The position numbers and the translations under genes are program-made. From Streptomyces acidicola (lineage in GTDB: Bacteria > Actinomycetota > Actinomycetes > Streptomycetales > Streptomycetaceae): a stretch of 44,556 bases of DNA. Positions within the stretch are counted from its first letter, which is position 1; each line of letters opens with the position of its first letter. Under the pieces are notes generated by a model, which worked only from the letters and a program-made list of their open reading frames with translations, was not told the origin of the DNA and searched no databases. The DNA is taken from assembly GCF_009377235.1 (NCBI RefSeq), contig NZ_VMNX01000056.1:1-44556 (forward strand), written 5' to 3'. Below, one piece after another: positions 1-7,296 of this stretch.

Positions 1-49
1 CCACCACACCCCCCGCTCGCCCCCGCTCCCCCTGTCCGACAATGGGCAG

Positions 50-946
50 GTGACCAGCCTCGACACCCTGCGACCGGACCTGCCGTCCCCCGTGCAGCAC
101 ATCGACGACGAGCGGTTCGGGCGGCGCGGGGTGCGGCTGGTGGTGAAGCGGGACGATCTGATCCATCCGGAGCTGGTCGGGAACAAGTGGCGCAAGCTCG
201 CCCCGAACCTGCGGGCCGCGGCGGGCCGCCCTGTGGTCACCTTCGGCGGCGCGTACTCGAATCATCTGCGGGCCACGGCCGCCGCCGGCCGCCTGCTGGG
301 TGTGCCCACCGTGGGGGTGGTGCGGGGCGAGGAGCTGGCAGACCGCCCCCTCAACCCGTCGCTGGCCCGGTGCGCGGCCGACGGAATGCGGCTGCACTTC
401 GTCGCGCGGTCGGTGTACCGCCGCAAGACCGACCCGGCGACGCTGGCCGAGATTCTCCGTACCGTGGGCGCCGAGGGCGCGTACGTCGTCCCCGAGGGCG
501 GCAGCAACTCCCTCGCGGTGCGTGGCTGTCAGGAGCTCGGCGAGGAGCTGCGCGGCCGGGCCGATGTCGTGGCGTTGGCCTGTGGCACCGGCGGTACCCT
601 CGCCGGGCTGGCCGCGGGTCTCACCCCCGGACAGCGCGCCCTGGGTGTGCCCGTCCTGCGGGGCGGTTTCCTGGAGGCCGAGATACGTACCCTCCAGCAG
701 CGCGCCTTCGGCGGCCCCCGCGGCGACTGGTCCCTCGACGACCGCTTCCACTTCGGTGGCTACGCCCGCACCACCCCCGAACTCGACGCCTTCGCCGAGG
801 CGTTCGAGCAGCGCCACGGACTGCCGGTCGAGCGGCTCTATGTGGCCAAGATGCTGTACGGGCTCGTCACCCTCGCCGAGGAGGGCACCTTCCCCTGGGG
901 GACCACCCTCGCGGCGGTGATCACCGGAGCGCCGTTCGCCACCTGA
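50..946 (+). CDS. PLP-dependent D-cysteine desulfhydrase / ACC deaminase-like enzyme
   Basis: A 298-residue fold-type II PLP enzyme of the ACC deaminase/D-cysteine desulfhydrase group. It should be cytosolic and cleave D-cysteine, ACC or a similar small amino acid to ammonia and a keto acid. The cofactor lysine is expected at K46 in the NKWRKL motif. A glycine-rich phosphate-binding loop follows in CGTGGTLAG, and GGAYSNH near residue 65 fits the substrate site. The start is GTG at 50, which gives a sensible N-terminus; no in-frame ATG lies nearby. It is a little shorter than many family members (about 330 residues). It runs convergently to the antiporter gene and has no obvious operon partner in the window. 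The exact substrate cannot be told from sequence. Confidence 0.85.
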   Translation: MTSLDTLRPDLPSPVQHIDDERFGRRGVRLVVKRDDLIHPELVGNKWRKLAPNLRAAAGRPVVTFGGAYSNHLRATAAAGRLLGVPTVGVVRGEELADRPLNPSLARCAADGMRLHFVARSVYRRKTDPATLAEILRTVGAEGAYVVPEGGSNSLAVRGCQELGEELRGRADVVALACGTGGTLAGLAAGLTPGQRALGVPVLRGGFLEAEIRTLQQRAFGGPRGDWSLDDRFHFGGYARTTPELDAFAEAFEQRHGLPVERLYVAKMLYGLVTLAEEGTFPWGTTLAAVITGAPFAT

Positions 947-1015
947 GCGGACCGAGTCGTTCCGGACGGAACCCAGCCCCAGGGGCACACCTGGATTGCC
1001 CGCACGCGCCCGTTC

Positions 1016-2614
1016 TCACTCCTCCGACTCCCGGTAGGCCGCAGCCTCCTCCAGGTCCAGTCTGCGCAGCAGGGTCCGAAGCATCTCGTCGTCGATGTAC
1101 CGGCCGTCCCGGAGCCTCACGAAGACGGCTCGCTCGGCGCCGATCATCTCCCGCGAGAGGCGGCCGTAGGTGTCCGCGGCGGTCTCACCGGTCAACGGGT
1201 TCACCGAGCCCAGCCGCTCCCATACGGCGTTGCGGCGCCGTTCCAGGACCGAGCGGAGCCGGTCGGCCAGCGGCGGCGGCAGCGCGTTGCGCTCGTCGGC
1301 GAGCAGCTCGTCGAGGCGTGCGTCGGCGGCCCGGGACGCCTGGGCCTGGGCGTTGGCCTCGGCGAGGGTCTCGGCCTGGGAGTCACGCCGGGGCAGACGC
1401 AGCAGGCGGATCAGCGGGGGCAGGGTGAGCCCCTGGAGCACCAGGGTGCCGATGACCGTGGTGAAGGTCAGGAACAGCAGCAGATTGCGCTCGGGGAAGG
1501 GCCCGCCACCGTTCACCGTCACGGGGATCGAGAAGGCGATGGCCAGCGACACCACGCCTCGCATTCCGGCCCAGCCGACGATGAAGGGGGCCTTCCAGGT
1601 GGGGTTCTCCTCCCGTTCCCTGATCCGTCGCGAGAGCAACCGTGGCAGGAAGGTCGCCGGGTACACCCATACGAAGCGGGCGGCGACCACCACGACGAAG
1701 AGGACTGCGGCATACCAGGCGGCGCGTGTCCCCTCGTTCTCGCCGAGCCCTCTGAGGACGACCTGCAGTTGCAGTCCGATCAGTGCGAACACCGCCGACT
1801 CCAGCAGGAAGCCGACCATCTTCCAGACCGCCTCCTCCTGGAGCCGGGTCGCGAAGTCGACCTGCCAGTTGCGGAACCCCAGGTAGAGGCCGACAACGAC
1901 CACGGCGAGCACTCCGGAGGCGTGCACCCACTCGGCGAGCCCGTACGCGACGAACGGGATCAGCAAGGAGAGGGTGTTTTGCAAAAGCGCTTCCTTCAAG
2001 TGGGTGCGCAGCCATTGGATCGGCACCATCAGCAGCAGCCCCACCGCGATCCCGCCGAACGCCGCCAGTACGAACTCGCCGATCGCGCCCGCCCAGGTCG
2101 CGCCCTCGCCGATGGCGGCCGCCAGGGCCACCCGGTACGCGGTGATCGCGGTGGCGTCGTTCACCAGGGACTCGCCCTGGAGGATCGTGGTGATCCGCGA
2201 CGGCAGCCCCACCCTGCGCGCGACCGCCGTCGCCGCGACCGCGTCCGGCGGCGCCACCACCGCCCCGAGCACCAGTGCGGCGGTCAGCGGCAGCCCCGGC
2301 ACGATCAGGTACGCGGCCCAGCCGACGACGAGTGTCGCGAACAGCACGTATCCGACGGACAGCAACGCCACCGGCCGCAGTTGGGCCCGCAGGTCGAGGT
2401 ACGAGCTCTCGGTGGCCGCCGTGTAGAGCAGCGGCGGCAGGATCAGCGGAAGCACGACATGCGGGTCGAGCGTGTACTCGGGCACCCCGGGCACGTACGA
2501 GACGGCCAGGCCGGCCGCGACGAGCAGCAGCGGCGGCGGCACCGGTGTGCGACGGGCGGCGCCGGCGACGGCGACACTGCCCGCGACCAGCAACAGCAGT
2601 GGCAACACGTCCAT
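1016..2614 (-). CDS. Na+/H+ antiporter, CPA1 family
   Basis: A membrane cation/proton antiporter of about 532 residues that exchanges Na+ (or K+) for H+ for pH and salt homeostasis. About a dozen hydrophobic segments span the first 400 residues. The CPA1 ion-binding motif is visible as GESLVNDATA. A second typical element is GMRGVVSLAIA in the later membrane part. The last roughly 120 residues are a charged, partly helical cytoplasmic tail. The start is ATG at 2614, preceded by a GAGGA-type ribosome site; an upstream in-frame ATG at 2671 would overlap the divergent promoter region and precede the first membrane helix with basic residues. It is divergent from the UBP zinc-finger gene, with starts only 60 bases apart, so the two probably share a control region. 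Confidence 0.9.
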   Translation of the reverse strand: MDVLPLLLLVAGSVAVAGAARRTPVPPPLLLVAAGLAVSYVPGVPEYTLDPHVVLPLILPPLLYTAATESSYLDLRAQLRPVALLSVGYVLFATLVVGWAAYLIVPGLPLTAALVLGAVVAPPDAVAATAVARRVGLPSRITTILQGESLVNDATAITAYRVALAAAIGEGATWAGAIGEFVLAAFGGIAVGLLLMVPIQWLRTHLKEALLQNTLSLLIPFVAYGLAEWVHASGVLAVVVVGLYLGFRNWQVDFATRLQEEAVWKMVGFLLESAVFALIGLQLQVVLRGLGENEGTRAAWYAAVLFVVVVAARFVWVYPATFLPRLLSRRIREREENPTWKAPFIVGWAGMRGVVSLAIAFSIPVTVNGGGPFPERNLLLFLTFTTVIGTLVLQGLTLPPLIRLLRLPRRDSQAETLAEANAQAQASRAADARLDELLADERNALPPPLADRLRSVLERRRNAVWERLGSVNPLTGETAADTYGRLSREMIGAERAVFVRLRDGRYIDDEMLRTLLRRLDLEEAAAYRESEE

Positions 2615-2673
2615 GATCCTCGCCGTCCTCTTTTCCGCGCCGCGTTCCGCGCGACCGTCGTAACCTGGCAATC

Positions 2674-2934
2674 ATGAAACAGTGCACGCACGTCGACGCG
2701 CTGCCGAGTCCGGAGCCGGTGCCGCTGAGCGACACCTGCCCCGAGTGTCTGGCCGCCGGTACGCACCCGGTGCAACTGCGGCTGTGTCTGGCGTGCGGGT
2801 ACGTCGGCTGCTGCGACACCTCGCCCGGCCGGCACGCGACCGAGCACTACAAGGAGAGCGGCCACCCCATCATGCGGACCTTCGAACCTGGCGAGAGCTG
2901 GCGATGGTGCTTTGTCGACCACGTACTCGCGTGA
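2674..2934 (+). CDS. UBP-type zinc finger protein
   Basis: A small 86-residue protein made up of one UBP-type zinc finger (ZnF-UBP). The zinc ligands are visible as CPECL, LCLACGYVGCC and the histidines in RHATEHY and SGHP. In eukaryotes this fold binds the C-terminal tail of ubiquitin; bacteria in this genus lack ubiquitin, so its ligand is unknown. The start is ATG at 2674. It is divergently arranged with the Na+/H+ antiporter (starts 60 bases apart), which suggests a regulatory or functional link, perhaps recognising the free C-terminus of some protein. Family assignment is firm; function is not known. Confidence 0.85.
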   Translation: MKQCTHVDALPSPEPVPLSDTCPECLAAGTHPVQLRLCLACGYVGCCDTSPGRHATEHYKESGHPIMRTFEPGESWRWCFVDHVLA

Positions 2935-3249
2935 CGCGCGTCCACCGGGCACGCGACCAAAGAACCGTAATGCGCATGACACAGGCGCCGCGATGGCGTA
3001 GTCATGTGACACGGTTCGACGGTCTGACGTGTGGGTACGTCAATGCGGCGCGCGCTCTTCCTATTTGAGGCCCGCAGACCCCTAGCCACCGAGCGTGTTC
3101 ATGTGCTTACTATGAGTGACAGCACGAGACGGGGTCACCGGGACACGGAACGTGGGAGCGCGGTAGCGTCACCGCTGAACCACATAGCGCGTTACCCCGG
3201 GGGGCGACCCTCGGACCCCGAAACAGCTTGTACCACCTTGGAGGTGAGG
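2935..3249 (+). other. Intergenic control region of the sigH operon
   Basis: A stretch of 315 bases between the UBP zinc-finger gene and the anti-sigma gene without a convincing gene. An open frame starts at ATG 3112 in frame with the anti-sigma gene, but the well-placed ribosome site at 3239-3243 favours the GTG at 3250. The region holds a stress-sigma type promoter candidate (listed separately), and the leader is long, about 200 bases from that promoter. No other structure is clear. Confidence 0.5.
3013..3038 (+). promoter_or_regulatory. Candidate sigma-B/sigma-H type promoter
   Basis: GGTTC at 3013-3017 is separated by 15 bases from GGGTAC at 3033-3038. This is close to the consensus of the Streptomyces SigB/SigF/SigH group (GNNTN, 14-16 bases, GGGTAC/T). 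It lies upstream of the anti-sigma factor and sigH genes in the same orientation, so it would give stress-sigma autoregulation. Assignment is by motif only. Confidence 0.5.
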
Positions 3250-3663
3250 GTGTCCCAGATCGCAGGCGAGCCCGCGACCCAGGACTTCGTGGAAGTCCGG
3301 CTGCCGGCTGCGGGTGCCTACCTGTCGGTGCTGCGTACGGCCACGGCCGGCCTCGCGGCCCGTTTGGACTTCACCCTCGACGAGATCGAGGACCTGCGCA
3401 TCGCGGTAGACGAGGCCTGCGCGATCCTGCTTCAGCAGGCCGTGCCCGGCTCGGTGCTCAGTTGCGTCTTCCGACTCGTCGACGACTCGCTCGAGGTGAC
3501 GGTCTCCGCCCCGACCACGGACGGCCACGCCCCCTCGCGGGACACCTTCGCCTGGACCGTCCTTTCGGCCCTCGCGGGCAAGGTGTCGTCCGCCGTCGAC
3601 GACGACAAAACCGTTTCGATCAGCCTCTACAAACAGCGCGGCGCGGGACCCGGGCCGGCGTGA
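3250..3663 (+). CDS. ushX: Anti-sigma factor (RsbW-like), partner of SigH
   Basis: A 137-residue serine-kinase-like ATPase fold protein of the RsbW/SpoIIAB group. It is predicted to bind and hold the stress sigma factor encoded next to it. The N-box region reads DLRIAVDEACAI (about residues 57-68), as in other HATPase_c anti-sigma factors. The G-box part is weak, so kinase activity may be lost. The start is GTG at 3250, because GGAGG lies at 3239-3243 with a spacing of 6. The stop overlaps the possible GTG start of sigH at 3660 by the sequence GTGA, so the two are translationally coupled. By position and sequence it corresponds to UshX/PrsH of S. coelicolor; that name is recalled, not searched. 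Confidence 0.85.
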   Translation: MSQIAGEPATQDFVEVRLPAAGAYLSVLRTATAGLAARLDFTLDEIEDLRIAVDEACAILLQQAVPGSVLSCVFRLVDDSLEVTVSAPTTDGHAPSRDTFAWTVLSALAGKVSSAVDDDKTVSISLYKQRGAGPGPA

Positions 3664-3680
3664 AGAACGGGGAAGGGCCG

Positions 3681-4769
3681 GTGCGGGACGAAGAGCGCGG
3701 CACACGGGAACTTCCCGCCGGGGGCACGGATGGCCCGGGCGGGCCGCGGCACTGGGCGGACGGCGTCGACGGCATCCCCGAGCAGGCCCGGCCGCACCCC
3801 GAGGACGACTCCTCGGCGGCGGTCGGCGCGTCTCAGCGGGCAGAGCCGACCGACGACCAGGAGCACGGGGAGCTCTCCGACGGGCGAAGGAATCCGGAGG
3901 GTGCCGTACGGAGCACCACGTCCTCGGAAGGGCGGCGTCGGGTGACGGCGGGCGGGACTATGAGCGAGCACGAGCGGAACGGTGAGCAGAGCGTGCAGGG
4001 CACGCAGCACGACCCCCACGACCGCAGCGGGGCGCGGGCGATGTTCGTCGAGCTGCGCGCGCTGAAGGAGGGCAGCGCCGAGTACGCGGAGCTGCGCAAC
4101 CAGCTGGTCCGGATGCACCTGCCGCTCGTCGAGCACCTCGCGCGCCGCTTCCGCAACCGCGGCGAGCCCTTGGACGACCTCACCCAGGTCGCCACCATCG
4201 GCCTGATCAAGTCGGTGGACCGCTTCGACCCGGACCGGGGAGTCGAGTTCTCGACCTACGCCACGCCCACCGTGGTCGGCGAGATCAAGCGCCACTTCCG
4301 CGACAAGGGCTGGGCGGTCCGCGTCCCCCGCCGGCTCCAGGAGCTGCGCCTGGCGCTCACCACGGCCACGGCGGAGCTCTCCCAGCAGCACGGCCGCTCC
4401 CCCACCGTCCACGAGCTGGCCGAGAAGCTGTCCATCTCGGAGGAAGAGGTCCTGGAGGGCCTGGAGTCGGCGAACGCCTACTCGACCCTCTCTCTGGACG
4501 TCCCCGACACGGACGACGAGTCACCCGCGGTGGCGGACACCCTGGGCGCGGAGGACGAGGCGCTGGAGGGCGTCGAGTACCGCGAGTCGCTCAAGCCGCT
4601 CCTGGAGGATCTCCCCCCACGGGAGAAGCGAATCCTCCTGCTCCGCTTCTTCGGCAACATGACCCAGTCGCAGATCGCCCAGGAAGTCGGCATCTCCCAG
4701 ATGCACGTCTCCCGTCTGCTGGCCCGCACCCTGGCCCAGCTCCGGGAGAAACTCCTGGTCGAGGAGTAG
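3681..4769 (+). CDS. sigH: RNA polymerase sigma factor SigH (SigB/F/G family)
   Basis: A stress-response sigma factor that directs RNA polymerase to osmotic-stress and developmental promoters. Region 2 carries LDDLTQVATIGLIKSVDRFD and the FSTYATPTVVGEIKRHFRDKG helix. Region 3 follows, and region 4.2 reads MTQSQIAQEVGISQMHVSRL. Three in-frame starts are credible: GTG 3660 (overlapping the anti-sigma stop), GTG 3681 with GGGGAAGGG just ahead (chosen), and ATG 3960. The last starts just before the conserved core and gives a 269-residue form. The acidic N-terminal extension of about 93 residues is a known feature of SigH in S. coelicolor, where several protein forms arise from alternative starts and proteolysis. 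It is controlled by the preceding anti-sigma gene. Confidence 0.9.
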   Translation: MRDEERGTRELPAGGTDGPGGPRHWADGVDGIPEQARPHPEDDSSAAVGASQRAEPTDDQEHGELSDGRRNPEGAVRSTTSSEGRRRVTAGGTMSEHERNGEQSVQGTQHDPHDRSGARAMFVELRALKEGSAEYAELRNQLVRMHLPLVEHLARRFRNRGEPLDDLTQVATIGLIKSVDRFDPDRGVEFSTYATPTVVGEIKRHFRDKGWAVRVPRRLQELRLALTTATAELSQQHGRSPTVHELAEKLSISEEEVLEGLESANAYSTLSLDVPDTDDESPAVADTLGAEDEALEGVEYRESLKPLLEDLPPREKRILLLRFFGNMTQSQIAQEVGISQMHVSRLLARTLAQLREKLLVEE

Positions 4770-4827
4770 CCCCCTCGCGGCGCCCACCGTTCCGCCAGGG
4801 CGTACCGCTCCGCCGGGGCGCTCCTCG

Positions 4828-5277
4828 CTACTTCTGGTCCTGCACGTCCCCCGGCCCTCGGATGCCGAGAGCCCGGGTCGTCGCCGGGTTCACCAGGAGA
4901 ACCAGCGCGGTGACCGCGACGACCGCGAGGACGATCCCAGCCGGGATGGCCAAGCTGTCGGCCTGGAGGAGGTTGTACGCCACCGGGAGCGCCATGATCT
5001 GTGTGATGACCGCCGGCCCCCGGCTCCAGCTGCGCCGCAGGAACAGTCCCCGCGCGGCGAGCAGCGGCAGCAACGCGAGCACGATCAGGGTGACTCCCCC
5101 GGTGACGGCCTGCTGACGATCGTCCGGGTCACCCGCGAGCCCCAGCACGAGCATGGCTCCGCCTCCCACGGCGAGGGCCAGCCCCTCCAAAGCGGCCAGC
5201 GCTGCCGCGGCGGTCAGCCGTCCTGGGCGGGGCTCGGCGTCGGAGTTCTCAGGGTTGCGGTTCTGCTCAGAGCTCAC
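4828..5277 (-). CDS. Small integral membrane protein
   Basis: A 149-residue protein with about four hydrophobic segments: AAAALAALEGLALAVGGGA, VTLIVLALLPLLAARGLFL, a central helix around AVITQIMALPVAYNLLQ, and IPAGIVLAVVAVTALVLLV. The N-terminal 20 residues are polar. The start chosen is GTG at 5277 (reads VSSEQN), with GGAGG about 13 bases upstream; longer forms would run into the divergent promoter of the lipid kinase. It has no catalytic motif I recognise. It is convergent with sigH and divergent from the diacylglycerol kinase gene. Similar small membrane proteins occur at this position in other Streptomyces. Confidence 0.75.
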   Translation of the reverse strand: MSSEQNRNPENSDAEPRPGRLTAAAALAALEGLALAVGGGAMLVLGLAGDPDDRQQAVTGGVTLIVLALLPLLAARGLFLRRSWSRGPAVITQIMALPVAYNLLQADSLAIPAGIVLAVVAVTALVLLVNPATTRALGIRGPGDVQDQK

Positions 5278-5461
5278 CTGAGGAAGCGTATCCCTCCGGG
5301 GGTGCGGGCTGACGGTCCCGTCTGCCGGGTTCTGCGGACAGGCACCAACACAGCGGACGAACCGGGCCAACCAGCACCAAAAAGCCCATCACTCCACGTT
5401 CTCCCACCCACCCCCTACCTCGAAGTGGGCCGAGTACCACCCTGTGGGTACGCTGCATCGC

Positions 5462-6427
5462 ATGCGTGCACTTCTCGTGGTCAATCCGGCGGCAACCACC
5501 ACAAGCGCACGTACGCGCGATGTCCTGATCCACGCCCTCGCGAGCGAGATGAAGCTCGACGCGGTCACGACGGAGTACCGCGGGCACGCACGCGACCTCG
5601 GTCGGCAGGCGGCGGACGAGGATATCGACCTGGTCATCACGCTCGGCGGCGACGGCACGATCAACGAGGTCGTGAACGGCCTCCTCCACGAGGGCCCCGA
5701 CCCCGACCGCCTCCCGCGCCTCGCCGTGGTCCCCGGCGGGTCCACCAATGTCTTCGCCCGCGCCCTGGGCCTTCCCAACGACGCGGTGGAAGCGACCGGC
5801 GCCCTCCTGGACGCCCTGCGTCAGGGCAGCGAGCGCACGGTGGGCCTGGGTCTCGCCGCCGGAGCCCCGGGCAGCGAGGACGAGGGCGTCCCCGCCCGCT
5901 GGTTCACCTTCAACGCCGGCCTGGGCTTCGACGCCGGCGTGGTCGGCCGTGTCGAACAGCACCGCGAACGCGGCAAACGCTCCACGCACTCCCTCTATCT
6001 GCGCCAGGCGATACGCCAGTTCCTCGGGGAACCCCACCGCCGCCAGGGAACCATCACACTGGAGCGCCCCGGCGCCGACCCGGTGACCGATTTGGTGCTC
6101 TCGATAGTCTGCAACACCACTCCGTGGACGTATCTGGGCAATCGCCCGGTGTACGCGTCACCTAAGGCCTCGTTCGATAAGGGACTCGACGTACTCGGCC
6201 TCAGCCGTATGTCGACGGTCGCGGTTGCCCGGTATGGCACCCAGTTGCTCACTTCGTCCCCCGCGCGGGGACCTCACGGCAGGCATGCGACATCCCTCCA
6301 TGACCTGACCGACTTCACCTTGCATTCGAAGGTGCCACTCCCGCTTCAGATGGACGGCGACCACCTCGGGCTGCGTACGAGCGTGACGTTCACAGGCGTA
6401 CGCCGTGCACTGCGTGTGATTGTGTGA
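5462..6427 (+). CDS. Diacylglycerol kinase-type lipid kinase
   Basis: A 321-residue cytosolic/membrane-associated kinase of the DAGK catalytic family (DgkB/YegS type) that phosphorylates diacylglycerol or a related lipid. The nucleotide-binding motif LGGDGTINEVVNG is at about residues 61-73, and the second conserved block reads VVPGGSTNVFARALGLP. The C-terminal half is the beta-sandwich domain, with the conserved FNAGLGFDAGVV segment. The start is ATG at 5462. TACGCT lies 7 bases before it and looks like a -10 element, so the mRNA may be leaderless. It lies upstream of wblE, 317 bases away, and probably forms its own unit. Confidence 0.87.
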   Translation: MRALLVVNPAATTTSARTRDVLIHALASEMKLDAVTTEYRGHARDLGRQAADEDIDLVITLGGDGTINEVVNGLLHEGPDPDRLPRLAVVPGGSTNVFARALGLPNDAVEATGALLDALRQGSERTVGLGLAAGAPGSEDEGVPARWFTFNAGLGFDAGVVGRVEQHRERGKRSTHSLYLRQAIRQFLGEPHRRQGTITLERPGADPVTDLVLSIVCNTTPWTYLGNRPVYASPKASFDKGLDVLGLSRMSTVAVARYGTQLLTSSPARGPHGRHATSLHDLTDFTLHSKVPLPLQMDGDHLGLRTSVTFTGVRRALRVIV

Positions 6428-6744
6428 GCGGAACACGCAAAAGTCCTTCCACTCGAACGTTTAGCCCAGGGTCCACCCCATGGAAGTACGGCTGTGACCT
6501 AGTCGACACCGAGGAATCAAAAAAAACTTTCCGGAAGGGGTTGTATCCGCCGCTGAGGTTTGCGAGTCTCTACGTGGCGCTCGGGACAGCCCGCAACATC
6601 GGCCCCACAGAGCACCGGAACCCCTCCTCAAACCCAAGGACCACACCAGTCCGTCTGGTGATCGGCCCTTCACTTGTTGAGGGATTCGTGAAAGCGTTCA
6701 CATTCACAAGCAACGTGCAAGTAACACCAAGAGAGGTAGCAGCC
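6428..6744 (+). other. Intergenic control region upstream of wblE
   Basis: A stretch of 317 bases without a convincing gene; the open frame here merely extends wblE upstream. It contains an A-rich tract around 6519-6526 and the Rex-like palindrome at 6687-6702. The palindrome sits only 43 bases before the wblE start, so it would lie in the promoter or the early leader. A ribosome site GAGAGG is at 6731-6736. Confidence 0.5.
6687..6702. promoter_or_regulatory. Rex-like redox operator
   Basis: The 16-base sequence CGTGAAAGCGTTCACA contains the perfect inverted repeat GTGAA-agcg-TTCAC. It matches the Streptomyces Rex operator as I recall it (TGTGAACnnnTTCACA) at all but two positions. Rex senses the NADH/NAD+ ratio. 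Its place 43 bases before the wblE start suggests redox control of wblE. Inference from motif only. Confidence 0.5.
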
Positions 6745-7002
6745 ATGGACTGGCGTCACAACGCCGTTTGCCGCGAGGAAGACCCCGAGCTGTTCTTCCC
6801 CATCGGCAACACCGGTCCTGCGCTGCTGCAGATCGAGGAAGCCAAGGCTGTCTGCCGTCGCTGCCCGGTGATCGAGCAGTGTCTGCAGTGGGCGCTTGAG
6901 TCCGGTCAGGACTCCGGCGTCTGGGGTGGTCTCAGCGAGGACGAGCGCCGCGCCATGAAGCGCCGCGCCGCCCGCAACCGGGCCCGTCAGGCCTCCGCCT
7001 GA
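6745..7002 (+). CDS. wblE: WhiB-family iron-sulfur regulator WblE
   Basis: An 85-residue WhiB-like transcription factor that binds a [4Fe-4S] cluster through four cysteines and, in this family, acts with the principal sigma factor. The four cysteines are at 9, 37, 40 and 46 (AVCREED, VCRRCPV, EQCLQW). The WhiB turn GVWGGLSEDER follows, and then a basic tail KRRAARNRARQ. The start is ATG at 6745 with GAGAGG at 6731-6736. It is the Streptomyces relative of mycobacterial WhiB1. As in Mycobacterium, a PdtaS-type kinase gene lies next door (convergent here). Likely redox-linked through the Rex-like site upstream. Confidence 0.93.
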   Translation: MDWRHNAVCREEDPELFFPIGNTGPALLQIEEAKAVCRRCPVIEQCLQWALESGQDSGVWGGLSEDERRAMKRRAARNRARQASA

Positions 7003-7111
7003 CATCCCACCCAGCAATAGCCTGAGCTTGGCGGCGCGTACAGCGAGTACGCATCTCCCGCCCCCGAGCCGCAGCGCGCAGTGCCCCCGATGCGCATGAT
7101 TCAGAGCATCT

Positions 7112-7143
7112 GAGCCCCGGACCGATTTCCTGGTCCGGGGCTC
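7112..7143. terminator. Bidirectional hairpin terminator
   Basis: A perfect 12-base-pair stem (GAGCCCCGGACC with GGTCCGGGGCTC) with an 8-base loop between the convergent wblE and kinase genes. There is no U-run on either side, as is common for Streptomyces terminators. The rest of the 294-base gap holds only short repeats of the type GTACG around 7165-7222. Confidence 0.8.
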
Positions 7144-7296
7144 ATCGCTTATTCGACGCCGCTCCTGTACGCCGTTCCCGTACGCCGGTTCTGTAGGTGC
7201 GTTCTGTACGTGTGTTCCGTACGCCACCCGCAGTCGCGGAGCCGTTCGCGTGCGCAATGAATGTGAACGTCCTACGTACGCCTACTTCAGCGCCCG

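Noticed and set aside
979..994. Small stem CCAGG/CCTGG between the first two genes as a terminator
   Set aside because: Five pairs only, likely by chance in such GC-rich sequence.
1769..2677. Long open frame antisense to the antiporter gene
   Set aside because: Composition is rich in R, H, Q, G as in high-GC shadow frames; the opposite strand carries a clear membrane protein.
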